Below the pieces are notes generated by a model that was given only the letters and a program-made list of their open reading frames with translations, was not told the DNA's origin and made no database searches. DNA of 64,000 bases, from contig CM067522.1 in assembly GCA_034509495.1 (NCBI GenBank), forward strand, positions 7,184,916 through 7,248,915, read 5' to 3'. The position numbers were made by a program, and so were the translations under genes. Below, in pieces: positions 8,060-20,298 of the stretch; the first letter of the stretch is position 1, and each line of letters starts with the position of its first letter. This DNA comes from Acestrorhynchus altus. Taxonomy: Eukaryota; Chordata; Actinopteri; Characiformes; Acestrorhynchidae.

Positions 8060-11000
8060 ATACATCATGTTACAAAGTAAAAGTCATCTCACACTGTTTT
8101 ATCAGTCCAGTGTTCCTCAGTGGCCTTCAGTTAACACTGCACAGAGAATAGAAATCTACACCATGTGGTAGAACGGGAGATTCACAGCATGAAAATGACC
8201 CTGAAAAATAAGGACTTGCATGACGCCATCATTTCAACATAGAGCAGAATCTCAAAGGAATGCTTTGAACATTTTGTGGAATCCAGGCCATGAAGAATTA
8301 AGGCTGGGAGATAAAGGAGTTTTAATATACCTGTATTAGTACAGTGTTCCAAATAAAAGTCTGCAGTGAGTGCTAAATTTTTACCAGTAAAAATTACGTA
8401 TTACTCCAGTATTTCTGCAGTTATTTGGCCTTGATGTTTTATGACATGCAAGTTCTGTGCATCTACTGTGACTCAGGTGCAGGACAGCACAAAACCGGGC
8501 AGGGCAGCACAGGCTGGAGCTGGAAACACTGAGCTAAGCTGACATAATGACTTCTACAAGGACTTCATCTCATTCTCTCCACTTCTATTCAGACTCAGCC
8601 AGGTTCTTCTCCCTTTTGTTTTCTCTTCATTTTCTCCCCTGGGGAGTTTTCTCTATCCCCTTAAATGATCTGCTTAGGAAGAGTTGTGGAAAGAAGCTGA
8701 ACAATGGAAATGGGGCAGTAGATTATCTGTTACAAGACTGGAAGCAGGACGGCAGACAAAGCACTAGGAAACATTGGCCAATTTAAACTCTCACAAAGAT
8801 AAATGGTCTTCATGAACATGCAAAAATATGACAGGTCTTCCTCGAAGATGGATATAGATGTAATTTTGAATAAAATTTGAATTTATCAACAGGTCTGGTT
8901 CCTTTTTCAAATGATACTTTCTTCTGCTTTACTTACTGAAATAAATCTGAAAATAACCAGAATAAAACCTTTTACATTAAACAAGGTTTTTTCTTCTCCT
9001 GCAAATTTAACATTTTGGAGATAAAAGGTTTGCATTTTAGAGAGATGAAATTAATACTCATTGTCAAAAATGAAGTTACAGAAGTGTGGGATTGCAATGC
9101 TATTCTGAAGCAATATCAGGTTACCAGGAACAATGAATTCTAAAATATTTTAACTGGTATGGGCAATATTTATTGAACATGCAGATGGTCATCTCCACCA
9201 AGATAAAGCAGTGACAGTCTGGCATGACCCAATTGCAGTTGTGCATTGCAAATGGTTGATTCCATCTGACTTCAACTATTTCTTATGACGGTGAGCGAAT
9301 AGTCACAAATCCTCTGTTAGGGTGATCTGTTTTAGGGGAAGGCAAATATGAAATCTACCACAGATACCAATTTTAAGGTGTTAAAGTATTTCTTGGAAAA
9401 AATTGACAGAAATACTTGTTCTTGGAAACTATTTCACATTTGCAGATATTATCAGTGCTTCATTGGATGGATTAGTTAATCCCTGGTTCAAATGTTAATT
9501 GTGATAAAATCTTACTTTCCTCTTCTTGTAAGGTTCTGTTATTTTCAAAAGTTAAAAAGCACTAGTGAGAGTTCAATGACCTCGGGACAGTGATCATGCT
9601 GAGGAGTGGAAGGAAAGGCCTGGTACTCCAACACAATGCTTCAGTGGGACCTGAAGAGTGGAATGTGTCTTTATTTTAGAGCCAGTTGTTCATCAGCTCA
9701 GTGTGAGACAGCCCCAGCCACGCTGCATCCATGAGTCCTGCTGGGACGAAAATTTAAATGCTAAAAGAACAGCAGGAGATCTCACATTTACAGCAACACC
9801 ACACGCCAACAGCAACACAGAGCTGAAATCAGTTTAGTCTCTACAACAGAAAATAAATCACTGTGCCTTGACATTTCACTTAAACAGTCACAGTTGTAAG
9901 TGTGTCAATGTTTTAGACACCTGCCCATCAACATTTAATCTGAAATCAAGGGTAGTAAATAAGGAACCTGTCCTTCCCACTTCCTCGGGAATACTAGGGT
10001 TACACAGCATGTTGGATCTGATTGCATTATGACACAAAGGCATCAGTGGGATTCTGGATCATAAATACTCCAGATCATCCAAAGATATTGGCTGGAGCTT
10101 TCATTCCAGAGAATGCCTTTACACTGCACCCACTTTTATTTTATATGGCTGTGAAAATAATATATCAACTGAATTTAATGGGCTAACTTGGTTTTTCCAT
10201 TACAAACTATTTATTTATTCATTATTAAGGCCATCAAAACAATAGTCTGAGGCTGTGTCTGAAATAGAAAAAACGCTGCCTGCTTTATACAATATTCTTA
10301 GGCAAGTAGGTTAGTTATGTAGCCTTCTGTGTTATTAAAAACCTAATGGCTAATGATAACACAGTTAAACACTCATCTGTAGCAGTGAGCTCACGCTATC
10401 ATGGCAATGTCAGGATGCATGTTGCCTTCATTTTTCGGTTAAAGAGACATTTTTCATTAAATTGCATTGTGAGACATTGTGGGCAGCAAGGCAACCTATC
10501 AGTTTGCTCACTCACACCAAATCAAAATGTCTTCCAAGTTGCCTCATAATTAAGAACAGGACTACTTGGACAACAAGTGAAAAAGAACATAATGGCTTTT
10601 AATTCATTTATTTACAAAGAATACAAAACTTGAAATTAATCCAACATGTATCTGAAGTCAATTTCAACCTGCAGAAGAAACAGAAAGACCAAAATCAACC
10701 ATCTTCATTCAATATGTAAGAAGCTAAAAAAATAACACCACAAGATCAAGAGTGGCAGGAAATGTGATGTGTGTTCAATGATATCAGGTCCACACAAAAA
10801 AATAGTTGCACCCAGAAGGACGTTTTGGATTGCAATGCTATACAGAAGGAAGATAAAGGTGACCAGGAACAAAACATGATTACAAATTTAGACTAATATC
10901 TGCAATATTTACTGAACACATACAGAAGTAATGTCTCAGTATGGTGTCAATTTTTAACGCAACATGGCAAACGTCTCAGCATGGAGTTCTAGAGGTTCCT

Positions 11001-11470
11001 AATGGTGTCCTGTGAGGACTTGTCAGTGAAGATGACCTACTGCCACTGCATGACAGTCTGGTATGACACCAGTGCAGTTTAGGAAATGTTGACGTGGAGT
11101 TAAATTAATTGTTGTACCATGACTCACGGAGGGCATCATTGCTCGCTGAATGGCCGCAATCATGACCACTGGATTACTCTGTGTATGTTGGATAATCTGT
11201 TTGATCACCCTCTGTGGTTTACACAGTCAGTCACGTACAGTGATAAAACCTGTCCTTGCTTATGCCACATGCGTGGCTGAGCATTAAACTTCATTCATAC
11301 TTCCCACAACGTTAAACCAAGTTTCCTTCTGGCTGCAACTATTTTTTGATGATGTGTGTATCTTTACATTTCTGATTGCAGTTTTCAATGTAAGCAATCA
11401 AAAACTGCAATTCTACCTTAATAAACGTCCAGTTTCCAGTCCATTTTCAATTCCAGTGTTCCAATATATG
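8060..11470. other. Gene-free interval with old dispersed repeats
   Basis: No exon with both splice sites and a coherent protein is visible. The only structure I can support is a pair of related segments, about 9080-9250 and 10805-11085. Both contain GATTGCAATGCTAT, ACCAGGAACAA and GACAGTCTGG(C/T)ATGAC in the same order. They are copies of one dispersed element of unknown class. Confidence 0.45.
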
Positions 11471-11474
11471 TGAT

Positions 11475-11480
11475 TTTATT
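11475..11480 (-). terminator. Likely smn1 poly(A) signal
   Basis: TTTATT on the plus strand reads AATAAA on the smn1 strand, about 94 bp past the stop codon, a normal distance for a short 3' UTR. Confidence 0.45.
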
Positions 11481-11573
11481 TTGTATTTTCTGTTTTCTTT
11501 AATTCAGTATATCAGAAAAAACCACGTGGGTGGAAATTCAATAGAACATTTACCAGATAAACCCCTGACTACT

Positions 11574-14500
11574 TCATTTGTGATGAGACTTCTTTGCTGT
11601 AGCCTCCCTGCGGCCTTGTTTCAAGCCCTGTAAAGCAACAAATGCATGACAAACCAAGTGTTAAAAAGCTTCAAAAACATTTTTAATTTACAAAAGGTCT
11701 AAAGACCAGGTCTATAATACATCATTTTTAAACAGATTTGTCTGACAAACATTAACACTCTGAAGCAGTTCAGGAGTTCCACTACAACTGAATGATGACA
11801 TGGCTGATCTGGTGAGAGGAGAATTGAGATCATCTGTATTCCTCTGATCAAACTCTGAATTGATCAACGATAATCGGATCATTTTAAATCTGATATGTTT
11901 GGATCATAAAAATCAAAATCCACAAGATAATCAACAATGTGACTGAACAGCTAGTTTAGATGATAGCCAATGAAAGAGCTAGGAGAAAAATAAACGTAGA
12001 AATGAGTGAATAGTAAAGGTGTAGAGGTAAAGTAGAGGTGAAGGAGCTGCCAAATGTCCTAAAATGTAATTAAATAAAATTAAATTAAACAAATAAATAA
12101 AATTTGCCCACACTCTATTACCTTGAGTACTACTGAGCACCACACTGTGTGATGTCCCATCTTCATTTATTGCCTTGTTTGTATGATACACTTAAATGTG
12201 AGGCAATCTCTGAATTTTAAATTTGTGAAGTGCAAGCATGGCTTAAGTCGTTTTTTCGTCAGTGTGGGAAATACCATTGATTGGAGATACATACTAAGTA
12301 GTATCCAGTGTGGTAGCCACTCATATACCAGGAGATCAGCATGCTGCCTAAAGCCTCATCACCCTCCATATCTGGACTCATTGGTGGAGGTGGAGGGATC
12401 ATCTAGGTGAGAAAAGGAAAGGTTTCATTACTGGGATGCTTAAATGAAAGGTTTCACAGAGTCAGACATCTAATACATGTTTGGTGTACTTGGATCCACT
12501 TTCAAAGCAGCTAATATGATGACAAACTAGTAGATGTTAGATTCCATTACTTGTCAACTACATTACCTTTTTAGCTTCAGTGTAAATTTTAAGAAACAAA
12601 CCTCAGGTACCAAACATGCACTTACTCACTGAGTAGATTTGTGGTAAGAGGACATCATGATCATTTAGAACAGGTATTGGGGAGATGGGGGAAAATCACT
12701 GCTAACATGCTAACAACAATGAAGCAAATGGTGCCTCACCGGTGGACCAGGAGGAATCATTGGAGGCCAACCAGGGAAAGCAGGTCCAGGGTCTCCTCTT
12801 CTTCTGGCATCAGACTGAGGAGAATATGGTCATCTGTTATCTACTTTGTTTAACTGTAAAATATACTATGAAGTTCTACAGATTACTGAGGTAACTGCTC
12901 AAAACATTATATACTGTAACTAAAACTGTCAAGCTTGCCAAGTCAGTGATACAGCTCTAGCCACGGTGTGCATTGTTTATGTTCAGTCATCCTACTCCTA
13001 ACAACTAGGCAGAGCTTAAGAAATGATCTTCAGAGCTGAATAAGTGGATGTATTGAATAAAACGTGTGCAAATTTAGTGTGAGATTTGTTTTGTTTTTAA
13101 GGTTTCTCAGAACACTGCCTGGAAAACTAGCAAGCAATGCAGAATTTCACAGCTTCTATCCAAACTTCTCTTTATTGCTTGCCAGCACAGAGAGTACCAT
13201 GATGCACCACACGCTTCTCATCTTCAAATGCGTCACGTGAACGCAGCATTAGTGCAGAAAAAGCTCATGTTCAGTGGCTAAGTAAGCATTCTTGATAGTT
13301 CTCCTGCACATTACGTAGCTAGCTGCCTAATAAGCAAGTACCCAAAAGAGCATTAGAAACTAGCTAGCTGGCTTTTCAGCCATGCTAAACCAATTGCATT
13401 TGTTCTGCCTCAGAGGTAGCGCTGCCTGCAGAATTGTTTTGAGTAGAAATTGCATACAAGCTTGAACATCCCAAGAAGATTCAGTAAAAACTCATCAGAA
13501 AACTGTGTGGAAAAAGTAGACTTAGGTTTTTAAAGAGATGCAAGAGAAAACTCAGAAAATCTCATAGAGTTTGATGTCAGTGCTGCTAATATGAAAGGCA
13601 ATACATTAAGATGCTTCAATAGCCCCTTTCAAGTTGCCCTTTTACACTGATATTTACCAGTGATTAGTAGAAAATGTCAAGTGTGTACAAAATCCTGGTA
13701 TACTTTTCACGGCAAATAACCTGCAATTGACCTGGTGCAATTCCTGGGTGATAACCACGATTGCTGGAGAAGCTTATATCATCTAAGACTGGGATGCAAA
13801 ACTGTAAGGTCTGGTGTGGCTGCAGGTTTTCATTCTAAACAACCATCAGCTGCTACTCCTGATTCCATTGCTTAGACTATTCTTTTCAAACAACTGATCA
13901 GATGTTCTTTGAAAATGAAAAATGCAGTTACACCAGCCCTTTGTGGGTGTGGTTTAATACCCCTGATCTACATTTAGAAAAATGGTTATTTAGTTTAGTG
14001 TAAGCAGAATCAAGCTAATCTGGGTTTATTTGAATGTGTCATACATAAAAAGAAAGAAAACTGGAAAGAAAACTGCCCATCTTGTAAAGAACCATGAGTG
14101 AAATCAAGGGGCTCTTAGCCATTTATTCTGAGTAAGTCATTCCTTGTTTACTATCACTTTAACAGGAGTAACCATGTGCAACCTGGTGCAACAGGATGCA
14201 TGTGTGTGAAAAGTGGGAAAGGAGTTATTGAAGGTACAAACCAAATATACTGAAGCCATAGAAGCAGGATTGGCTCACCATTCTTAACTGAGGTCCAGGG
14301 GGAAAGCCAGGACCCCACATAGGAGGCCCCATCGGAGCTTTGCCTTTAGGTTTGTGCTTCGGTTGATTAGAGTGGTGTGGAGTAGAGGATGTGTCACTCT
14401 CCTCTGTTGAAGACTTGGCCTCTTTCATCTGCAATTTGACCAGGATAACAGTGAACATGTGCACTCTTATGTCTGATGAACATGTAAAAGAAACATAATA

Positions 14501-17026
14501 AACAGGAAGTGTACATCTGCTTTCTTTGTTTCCTCTTCCAAATCTTCAAGCTCTGACAAAAGGTCCTTCAGATTCTGCTCCTCCTCATTACCGTAGTCAG
14601 TGTAATAGACAGTACAGGTGCCCTTAGCCGGGTCGATTGAGGAAATGGTAGCAGCATACACATTTCCGTCCTCAGACCAAACAGCGTAACAGGCATCTCC
14701 GACTTTCCACTGCAAGACACATTATAATTGAAAGCTGCTGATGTGAGATAAAATAAAAGTCCCAACATAGGAAATTTCTGGACTATTCAAACTACCTCTC
14801 TGTCAGGAGATGCATTACATCTCTTTCTGCTTTTGTTCTTTTTGTTATTTTTGCGTTTAGTTCCAGGCATCTCTTTCTTAACTGGAACCATTTCATCCTC
14901 TCCTTTCAGTGCATTCTGGAAAAGTGAAGAAAACACAGTTCAGAAGACTTGCAATGAAGTAACCTTTAAAATGAGTTTAGTATAAATACAATTGTGTTTT
15001 GTTACCTTGAAGGACGCAACTGCTTTATCATATGCCTTTATCAAGGCAGTGTCATCCCAAATGTCTGAATCTTCACTCTAAAGATAAAAGACAATATTGG
15101 CAAAAATAATTTACATATATGTCACAAACTACTTGTTTTGCTTGTTTAAATAATATGAAAGCACATAGTTTTATGTTTATACCAATACCTACCCTATACA
15201 GTTATGTAGTAGGGCCTTAAGGTTTGAAAAATATTGTTTTAACACATGGAAGTTGGGTAATGCAATTATAGTAGTAGTAATTAGATTAATTATACTCATT
15301 CTACCCATTGTGTTGTGCATGCACGGGAATTAGACCTCTGCATTCTACCCATGCACACACAGTGATACACACATACACACTAGTGAATTCACACACCAGG
15401 GGGCAGTGAGCACACGTGCCCGGAGCGGTGGGCAGCCCTATCCTCAGCACCCAGGGAGCAGCTGTGGAGTTCACAGCTTGGGGGATTCAACCTTCCATTC
15501 ACAAGACTGCTTCCCTAACCATCAGATCATGGCTGCTTTTTTACACAATCACCAACAAATAAAAACATCTGACAATTTTGCTTAGCGTAAGTCCATTATT
15601 GGCAAGTCCAAAAAGTTCCTCAATTTCAGCCACTTAGTACTAGCACCTACCTCCCCTAAGTCAATTGGGAATTCCTTAAAAAATTCTTGTAATTTCCACA
15701 AATAGATTGGCTAAAGGAGAGAGAAATTGAATAAGACCCCAGTGGGCTGACATTTGGCCCTGCTGATCATAGTAGAGTGAACTAACTACAGCTGCCTGAA
15801 CTGGCTCCTCTCAGAAGACCTTTGGGAAAATCTTTTGCTTTCTAATGAACAGTCCACAATCTAACAAACAATGAAACAGTGTAGGCATGTTACAGTGAGA
15901 ACTAAACTGCAGGAATAAAGCAGGGACTCTCAAACTTTTGCATCTCTCAAAACTTCTTATGTGCAGATGCCTGTGACTGTACCGTCTCAAATTGATGCTG
16001 TTTAATTTTTGTTCTTGCAACACTTCTGTGACATTACTTGTGTATTTCTATTAATGTTTATATGTTTACAGGATGAACACAACTGATCTTTCAATTTTCA
16101 CTTTTTTTCAGCCTTATATAATTTAAAAAGCTGTTAAAGGATTTCTTTGAAGTTTTATGTGATTTGACTTTCTCTCATCCAGACTGAAAATAATCTGCCA
16201 GAAGCAAAATCAAAAGATCAGAAACACAGGATTCTGGAAGTCAATGAAGACTCCTGTGCTGAAACTCAAAGTGGATTTCCAAAGATGAAAATATATAAGC
16301 ACCAACTCATTCATTAGTGCTATTCAATAGAGAAGGACGGTGTCCTTAGTTTAGAGGGGACACTTCATTTAACTCTTAGAATATGAGATTAGCACTTTGC
16401 AAGCAGCTACATGCCATTTTCAAGGCTTCATAACCAAGGATCCGAGTAACCTACATACATGACCAACTACATTTACCCTATTCAAACATGGCAACTATCA
16501 GCGAGTTCGGCTGAAATTCACTCATTTCCAACTGAATTAAATCCCAGTTTAAATGCCCACAGAGCTTCCAGTGTATGTTTACTGCTGTCCATGTGTAAAT
16601 GCTCAACCTGCATACAGACTCTGACTGATCAGTAAGAGTGGGCGGGGCTAATGATGCCACTGATCCAGATATTGGGTTATAGAGGAAAATGAGAAGGAAG
16701 GGGATGTATACCTTCTTACTTTGCTCACAGTATTTATATTTCAGAACGTCCTGAGAAGGAATAATAGCCATACATACATAAATAATAAGTTCAGGTTGTT
16801 TGTATAACCCAGTAAAACCAGTATAACCAATATACCCCAGTGTAAACCAGTAAAATCAGTATAACCAGTATAACCCAATAAAATCTGTATAACCCAGTAA
16901 AATCAGTATAATCAGTGAAATCAGTACAACCGGTAAAGCCCAGTAAAATCATTATAACCCAGTAAAACCTCCTCTTACCTGTCCGCTTCCCCGACGAAAC
17001 ACTACTTCACTTGTTCCATTGGCCAT
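11574..17026 (-). CDS. smn1: Survival motor neuron protein, complete
   Basis: SMN oligomerises with Gemins and loads Sm cores on snRNAs. Coding exons: 17026-16979, 15077-15006, 14915-14796, 14709-14515, 14428-14279, 12814-12740, 12402-12295, 11627-11574. All junctions are GT-AG and keep phase, giving 273 aa (zebrafish and human are slightly longer). Residues 17-40 hold the Gemin2-binding helix (SEDSDIWDDTALIKAYDK). Exon 3 is a lysine-rich nucleic-acid-binding segment. Residues 81-140 form the Tudor domain, with the YYTDYGN core that binds symmetric dimethyl-arginine. Exons 5-7 are proline-rich (GPP, IPPPPP). The YG box MLISWYMSGYHTGYYLG follows, then a short basic tail ending KKSHHK. The eight-exon plan equals human coding exons 1, 2a, 2b and 3-7. 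The exon 4 donor (GAT|GTACAC) is weak. Intron 1 holds a minisatellite. Confidence 0.96.
13780..13990. repeat. MITE-like repeat in an smn1 intron
   Basis: Contains TGGCTGCAGGTTTTCATTCT, a signature of a common hAT-like non-autonomous element in fish, followed by a segment consistent with its body. Ends are not clear. Confidence 0.4.
15340..15540. repeat. Teleost SINE/LINE-tail repeat in smn1 intron 2
   Basis: Motifs CAGGGGGCAGTGAGCACACG, GATTCAACCTTCCATTCACA and CTTCCCTAACCATCAGATCA match the layout of a very common fish interspersed repeat. Confidence 0.55.
16560..16770. repeat. Dispersed repeat, inverted relative of 38640-38800
   Basis: Shares CAACCTGCATACAGACTCTGACTGATCA and GGGCGGGGCTA with the reverse complement of the segment near 38640-38800 in a bdp1 intron. 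Two copies in opposite orientation indicate a mobile element of unknown class. Confidence 0.5.
16795..16972. repeat. Minisatellite in smn1 intron 1
   Basis: Tandem degenerate units of about 10-20 bp built from ATAACCCAGTAAAATCAGT. The array ends directly at the exon 1 donor, within about 5 bp of GTAAGA. Confidence 0.85.
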
Positions 17027-17319
17027 GAGACCACCCTCATACACACACACAAAACCCCAGAGACACAGGGACAGGGACAGAGACAGGGACACGCGCTGGG
17101 GTAACAGACTGAGATCAGCGCGCGACACTGACACTGATGACGCTCAAAGCGCGCGACCGGCACGGCTCGATACGCTGCCTAGCAACGCGCAGCTCAGCCG
17201 TGTTTACCGTCCGGAGCGAAACGCGGCTCTCCGCCAGTAAGGTTCTGTCTCATCTAAATTTAACTAAACTATAAACGAATCTAATCTAAACTGAATTAAT
17301 CTAATCTGAATTAAACACG
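17027..17319. promoter_or_regulatory. Bidirectional promoter between smn1 and hspb11
   Basis: The two start codons are divergent and 293 bp apart. The interval is rich in CpG (many CGCG and GCGC), contrasting with the AT-rich flanks, and has no TATA box in either direction. The layout is that of a shared CpG-island promoter for two housekeeping-type genes. Confidence 0.75.
17174..17186 (+). promoter_or_regulatory. RFX X-box upstream of hspb11
   Basis: GCTGCCTAGCAAC is a near-perfect inverted repeat fitting the RFX consensus (GTTGCY-N-RGCAAC), 134 bp before the hspb11 start codon. RFX factors control ciliary genes through this site, and Hspb11 is an intraflagellar-transport subunit, so motif and gene function agree. 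Confidence 0.7.
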
Positions 17320-18566
17320 ATGATTAACTCCGCTTTAAGCTCTTTCGGGGCTCAGGTCGTTCTGGCGACGTCCAGCGACGAGAACCATCCACCAGAAAAC
17401 ATCTTAGACGGGTGAGTAGAGCAGACCTTCACCAATAACCAGTTCTGAGATAATCAATACACAGCTCAGAGATAATCAATAACCAGCTCTGAGTTCAATA
17501 CACAGCTCAGAGATGAATAAACAGCTCTCAGATCATCAATAAACAGCTCTTAGGTCAATAACCAGCTCTGAGATCATCAATAAACAGCTCAGAGATCAAT
17601 AAACAGCTCAGAGATGACCAATAAACAGCTCAGAGATAATCAATAACCAGCTCAGAGATCAATAAACAGCTCAGAGTTCACCAACAACCAGCTCAGAGAT
17701 CATCAATAAACAGCTCAGAGATCATCAGTGAACAGCTCAGAGATCATCAATAAACAGCTCAGCTTGTATATACCCAAACCTGGTAGATCACTGAGTATCA
17801 GATCACACAAATGGGAATCTCTCAAAAACTCTTGTGACTTTGTCCTGTGATCTTCTCTGTAGGAAAACCGAGACGTTTTGGCTGTCCACAGGTATGTTTC
17901 CTCAGGAGTTCATCATCCGATTCCCAGACAACATGAAAATCTCACTTATCTCCGTTCATAGTTTTAATGGTAAGTTTACATACTTTTATACTGTATATGA
18001 TTTAATACACAGTTTAACCTGTTACCTGATTTGTTCACCTGAGCTGCTTTTCCCAGACTGGATGGTCCCTTGTCTTGGAGTAAACTAAAAATTCCAGTGG
18101 TGTTTCATCCCATCTGAATTTAGTCTAGGCTTCAGCTTAATATGGGTCTTGGTATTCACCCATGTATCATCTAACAACCTGCATTTTTCCTTACAGTAAA
18201 ACGTTTAAGGATAGAAAAAAACACACTGGATGAAGCAGATAAATTTCAAGTCATTGCAGATAAAGGTAAAAACACACACTGACCACAATAATCCAGTGTC
18301 GAGAGACGCTGAATCTGATGTGAATTTTATGTTTCAGAGTTTGAACAGGTGGAGAACAGTCTACAAGCCAATGACATTTCTGTGAGTTCATCTCTGATGT
18401 TCATTTTTAAAAGTGAAACTTTTGAAGCTTTTGAAACCTTAACACTTTAAGTGTTTGGGTTTTTGTTTTGCAGCTTGATGGATCACACGCAACACACTTG
18501 CGGTTCCTCATCATCTCTGGATATGATCATTTCGTCTCAGTGCACAAAGTGAGCGTAGAAGCATGA
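17320..18566 (+). CDS. hspb11: Intraflagellar transport protein 25, complete
   Basis: IFT25 pairs with IFT27 in the IFT-B complex; in mammals it is needed for export of Hedgehog components from cilia. Exons: 17320-17411, 17863-17969, 18197-18265, 18338-18381, 18474-18566. All are GT-AG, in phase, 134 aa (human 144). The N-terminus ATSSDENHPPENILDG, then ETFWLSTGMFPQEFI and THLRFLIISGYDHFVSVH follow the human protein closely. These are the loops and strands of the DOC/galactose-binding-like jelly roll, including the calcium-site region. AATAAA at 18679-18684 is about 113 bp after the stop. It diverges from smn1 and shares its promoter. Intron 1 is largely a minisatellite. Confidence 0.95.
17440..17765. 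repeat. Minisatellite in hspb11 intron 1
   Basis: About fifteen units of roughly 19-23 bp, typified by AATAAACAGCTCAGAGATCA, fill most of the first intron. Units differ by small indels (ATCATCA versus ATCA). Confidence 0.9.
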
Positions 18567-18678
18567 GAATATCCTTGAAAATGACTCCTTTTGTAAGTCA
18601 CCAGAATTCAAAACTGAACAGATTCTTTACTGAATAATGTTCAGTAGTACTTTCTTGTAAATTATCTGTTTTATACTG

Positions 18679-18684
18679 AATAAA
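18679..18684 (+). terminator. Likely hspb11 poly(A) signal
   Basis: AATAAA 113 bp downstream of the stop codon. Confidence 0.5.
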
Positions 18685-18689
18685 AATAT

Positions 18690-20155
18690 TTTGAATGGAG
18701 ATGGTCCCACTTTTTCTTGTTGAATACTGATTCCAATATTGAAACCATGGCCATCAACCAATACACAGGGTAAGCCATCAACCTCTAGATTGACCTTTAA
18801 GGAAAGTACAAGATCCTGGAGGTTCTTCAGTTTAAAACTGTAGAGGCACCATTTAATGTGCTTCAAGTAACCTTCAAGAAACCTGTCATTTTTTTAAAGG
18901 TTTCTTAAAGCACCGTAACAGGTTCCACAGTTTCTGTTGTAGTTAATTTAGTAGAAGATGAACTGCTCCTCAAAATGATGAAGATTAAATGTTCTTGTCA
19001 ACATTTTAAGAGAACATTATTTTGGGCACCCCAAGAGTTTAACCCTCACATTCATTTCCCCACAGTTTCAGACTTTAACTGCTCATAGGATTTCATAGAG
19101 ACAAAAAAAAAAAAATTCAATCATTTTTGGCCACAATGGTTATTTAGAAAACTCTGGACTGATGCTTCACTATTGTACTGTTCTACCTCATGCCTTTTTG
19201 GAAATTCATTAGATTAAGTGTCATTGTATATTCCTTTGGTTATGTAATGAGCAGAAATTTGACAGTTAAATAGAAAACAGCTGTTTTTAAGAGGGGCATT
19301 TAGAAGTACATCACCATGCTCAAACTACACAAATGCTCCATGACCCCTACATCTAACATAACATCAAACGGTTTGAGTGAAGGATGTTTCAGGCTGGATT
19401 TGTTACAGGATCAGATTGGATTAATTCTTTTTCCCCTCATTTTTGTGTGTTAATGAAAAAGAAACTTTAAATCTGCAGTGTAAAGCACACGGTAACAAGA
19501 GGACTGTAATTCAAACACTACATGGACAAAAGTATTGTGACACCAACATGACTTTCTGCTACATTTGGGAGCATTAATGGGTGGATTTCATAGTTTTCCC
19601 AATTAAAAAAAAACAAACATTTTTCATCAAACTTCATCAAAAGTGATTCAATGTGTCAGGACATTAATAATGCCCTCTGTGTAGTCAAGACTGAAGTAAA
19701 ATGGGCCGATAGCTTCAGGTTGATCTGTCGTGGAATATTTGACTTTTGTATCAAGCAACAAAAAAAATGTAACAATTAAATTTGTCTCATATGTCCACAT
19801 TATAGTGGTGATGCTGAAGCGCTATATTTCACAGTCGTACAACCAAGGCAGTTCGGAATAGATTTAAAATATCTCATCAGGATCTGGCAACTCTCAAGAG
19901 TGGAGCAAGAACAACTCTAAAATGTCCGCTGTAAATATTTGTGGAATGGAAGTAAAATGGACAATACTGGAGAAACTCCATAATAGGTCAGTTGTCACAA
20001 AGTTACATGACTCCTTACGTCAACCTAATGACAAAAAGTGTCCTATTAATTTTTTTGTCCCCTTGACATTTAAGCGCCCTTATAAATAAGCACTCTTCAG
20101 TAAATGTTCCTTCTAATTAACTTCCAAACACAAAAAACTTTAAGACAACTGAGAA
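18690..20155. other. Convergent intergenic interval, hspb11 and mccc2
   Basis: No gene is seen. At 19519-19560 the sequence ACATGGACAAAAGTATTGTG marks an end of a DNA-transposon relic seen again near 48780 and 50690. 18780-18920 has AAAGAACC-type repeat traces. Confidence 0.5.
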
Positions 20156-20161
20156 CAGAGT

Positions 20162-20167
20162 TTTATT
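20162..20167 (-). terminator. Likely mccc2 poly(A) signal
   Basis: TTTATT on the plus strand, AATAAA on the mccc2 strand, about 132 bp after the stop codon. Confidence 0.45.
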
Positions 20168-20298
20168 TAATTCACTATTTATCTTACATGGATTAAAAGA
20201 CAAACTAGCAACTTGTCCACAAATTTAGTGTCCCCTCTCCCTCCAAAAAGAACAAGCTCCAAGGATTCTAGGAAAAAAGTGTTTGTTTTTTTTAAGCA

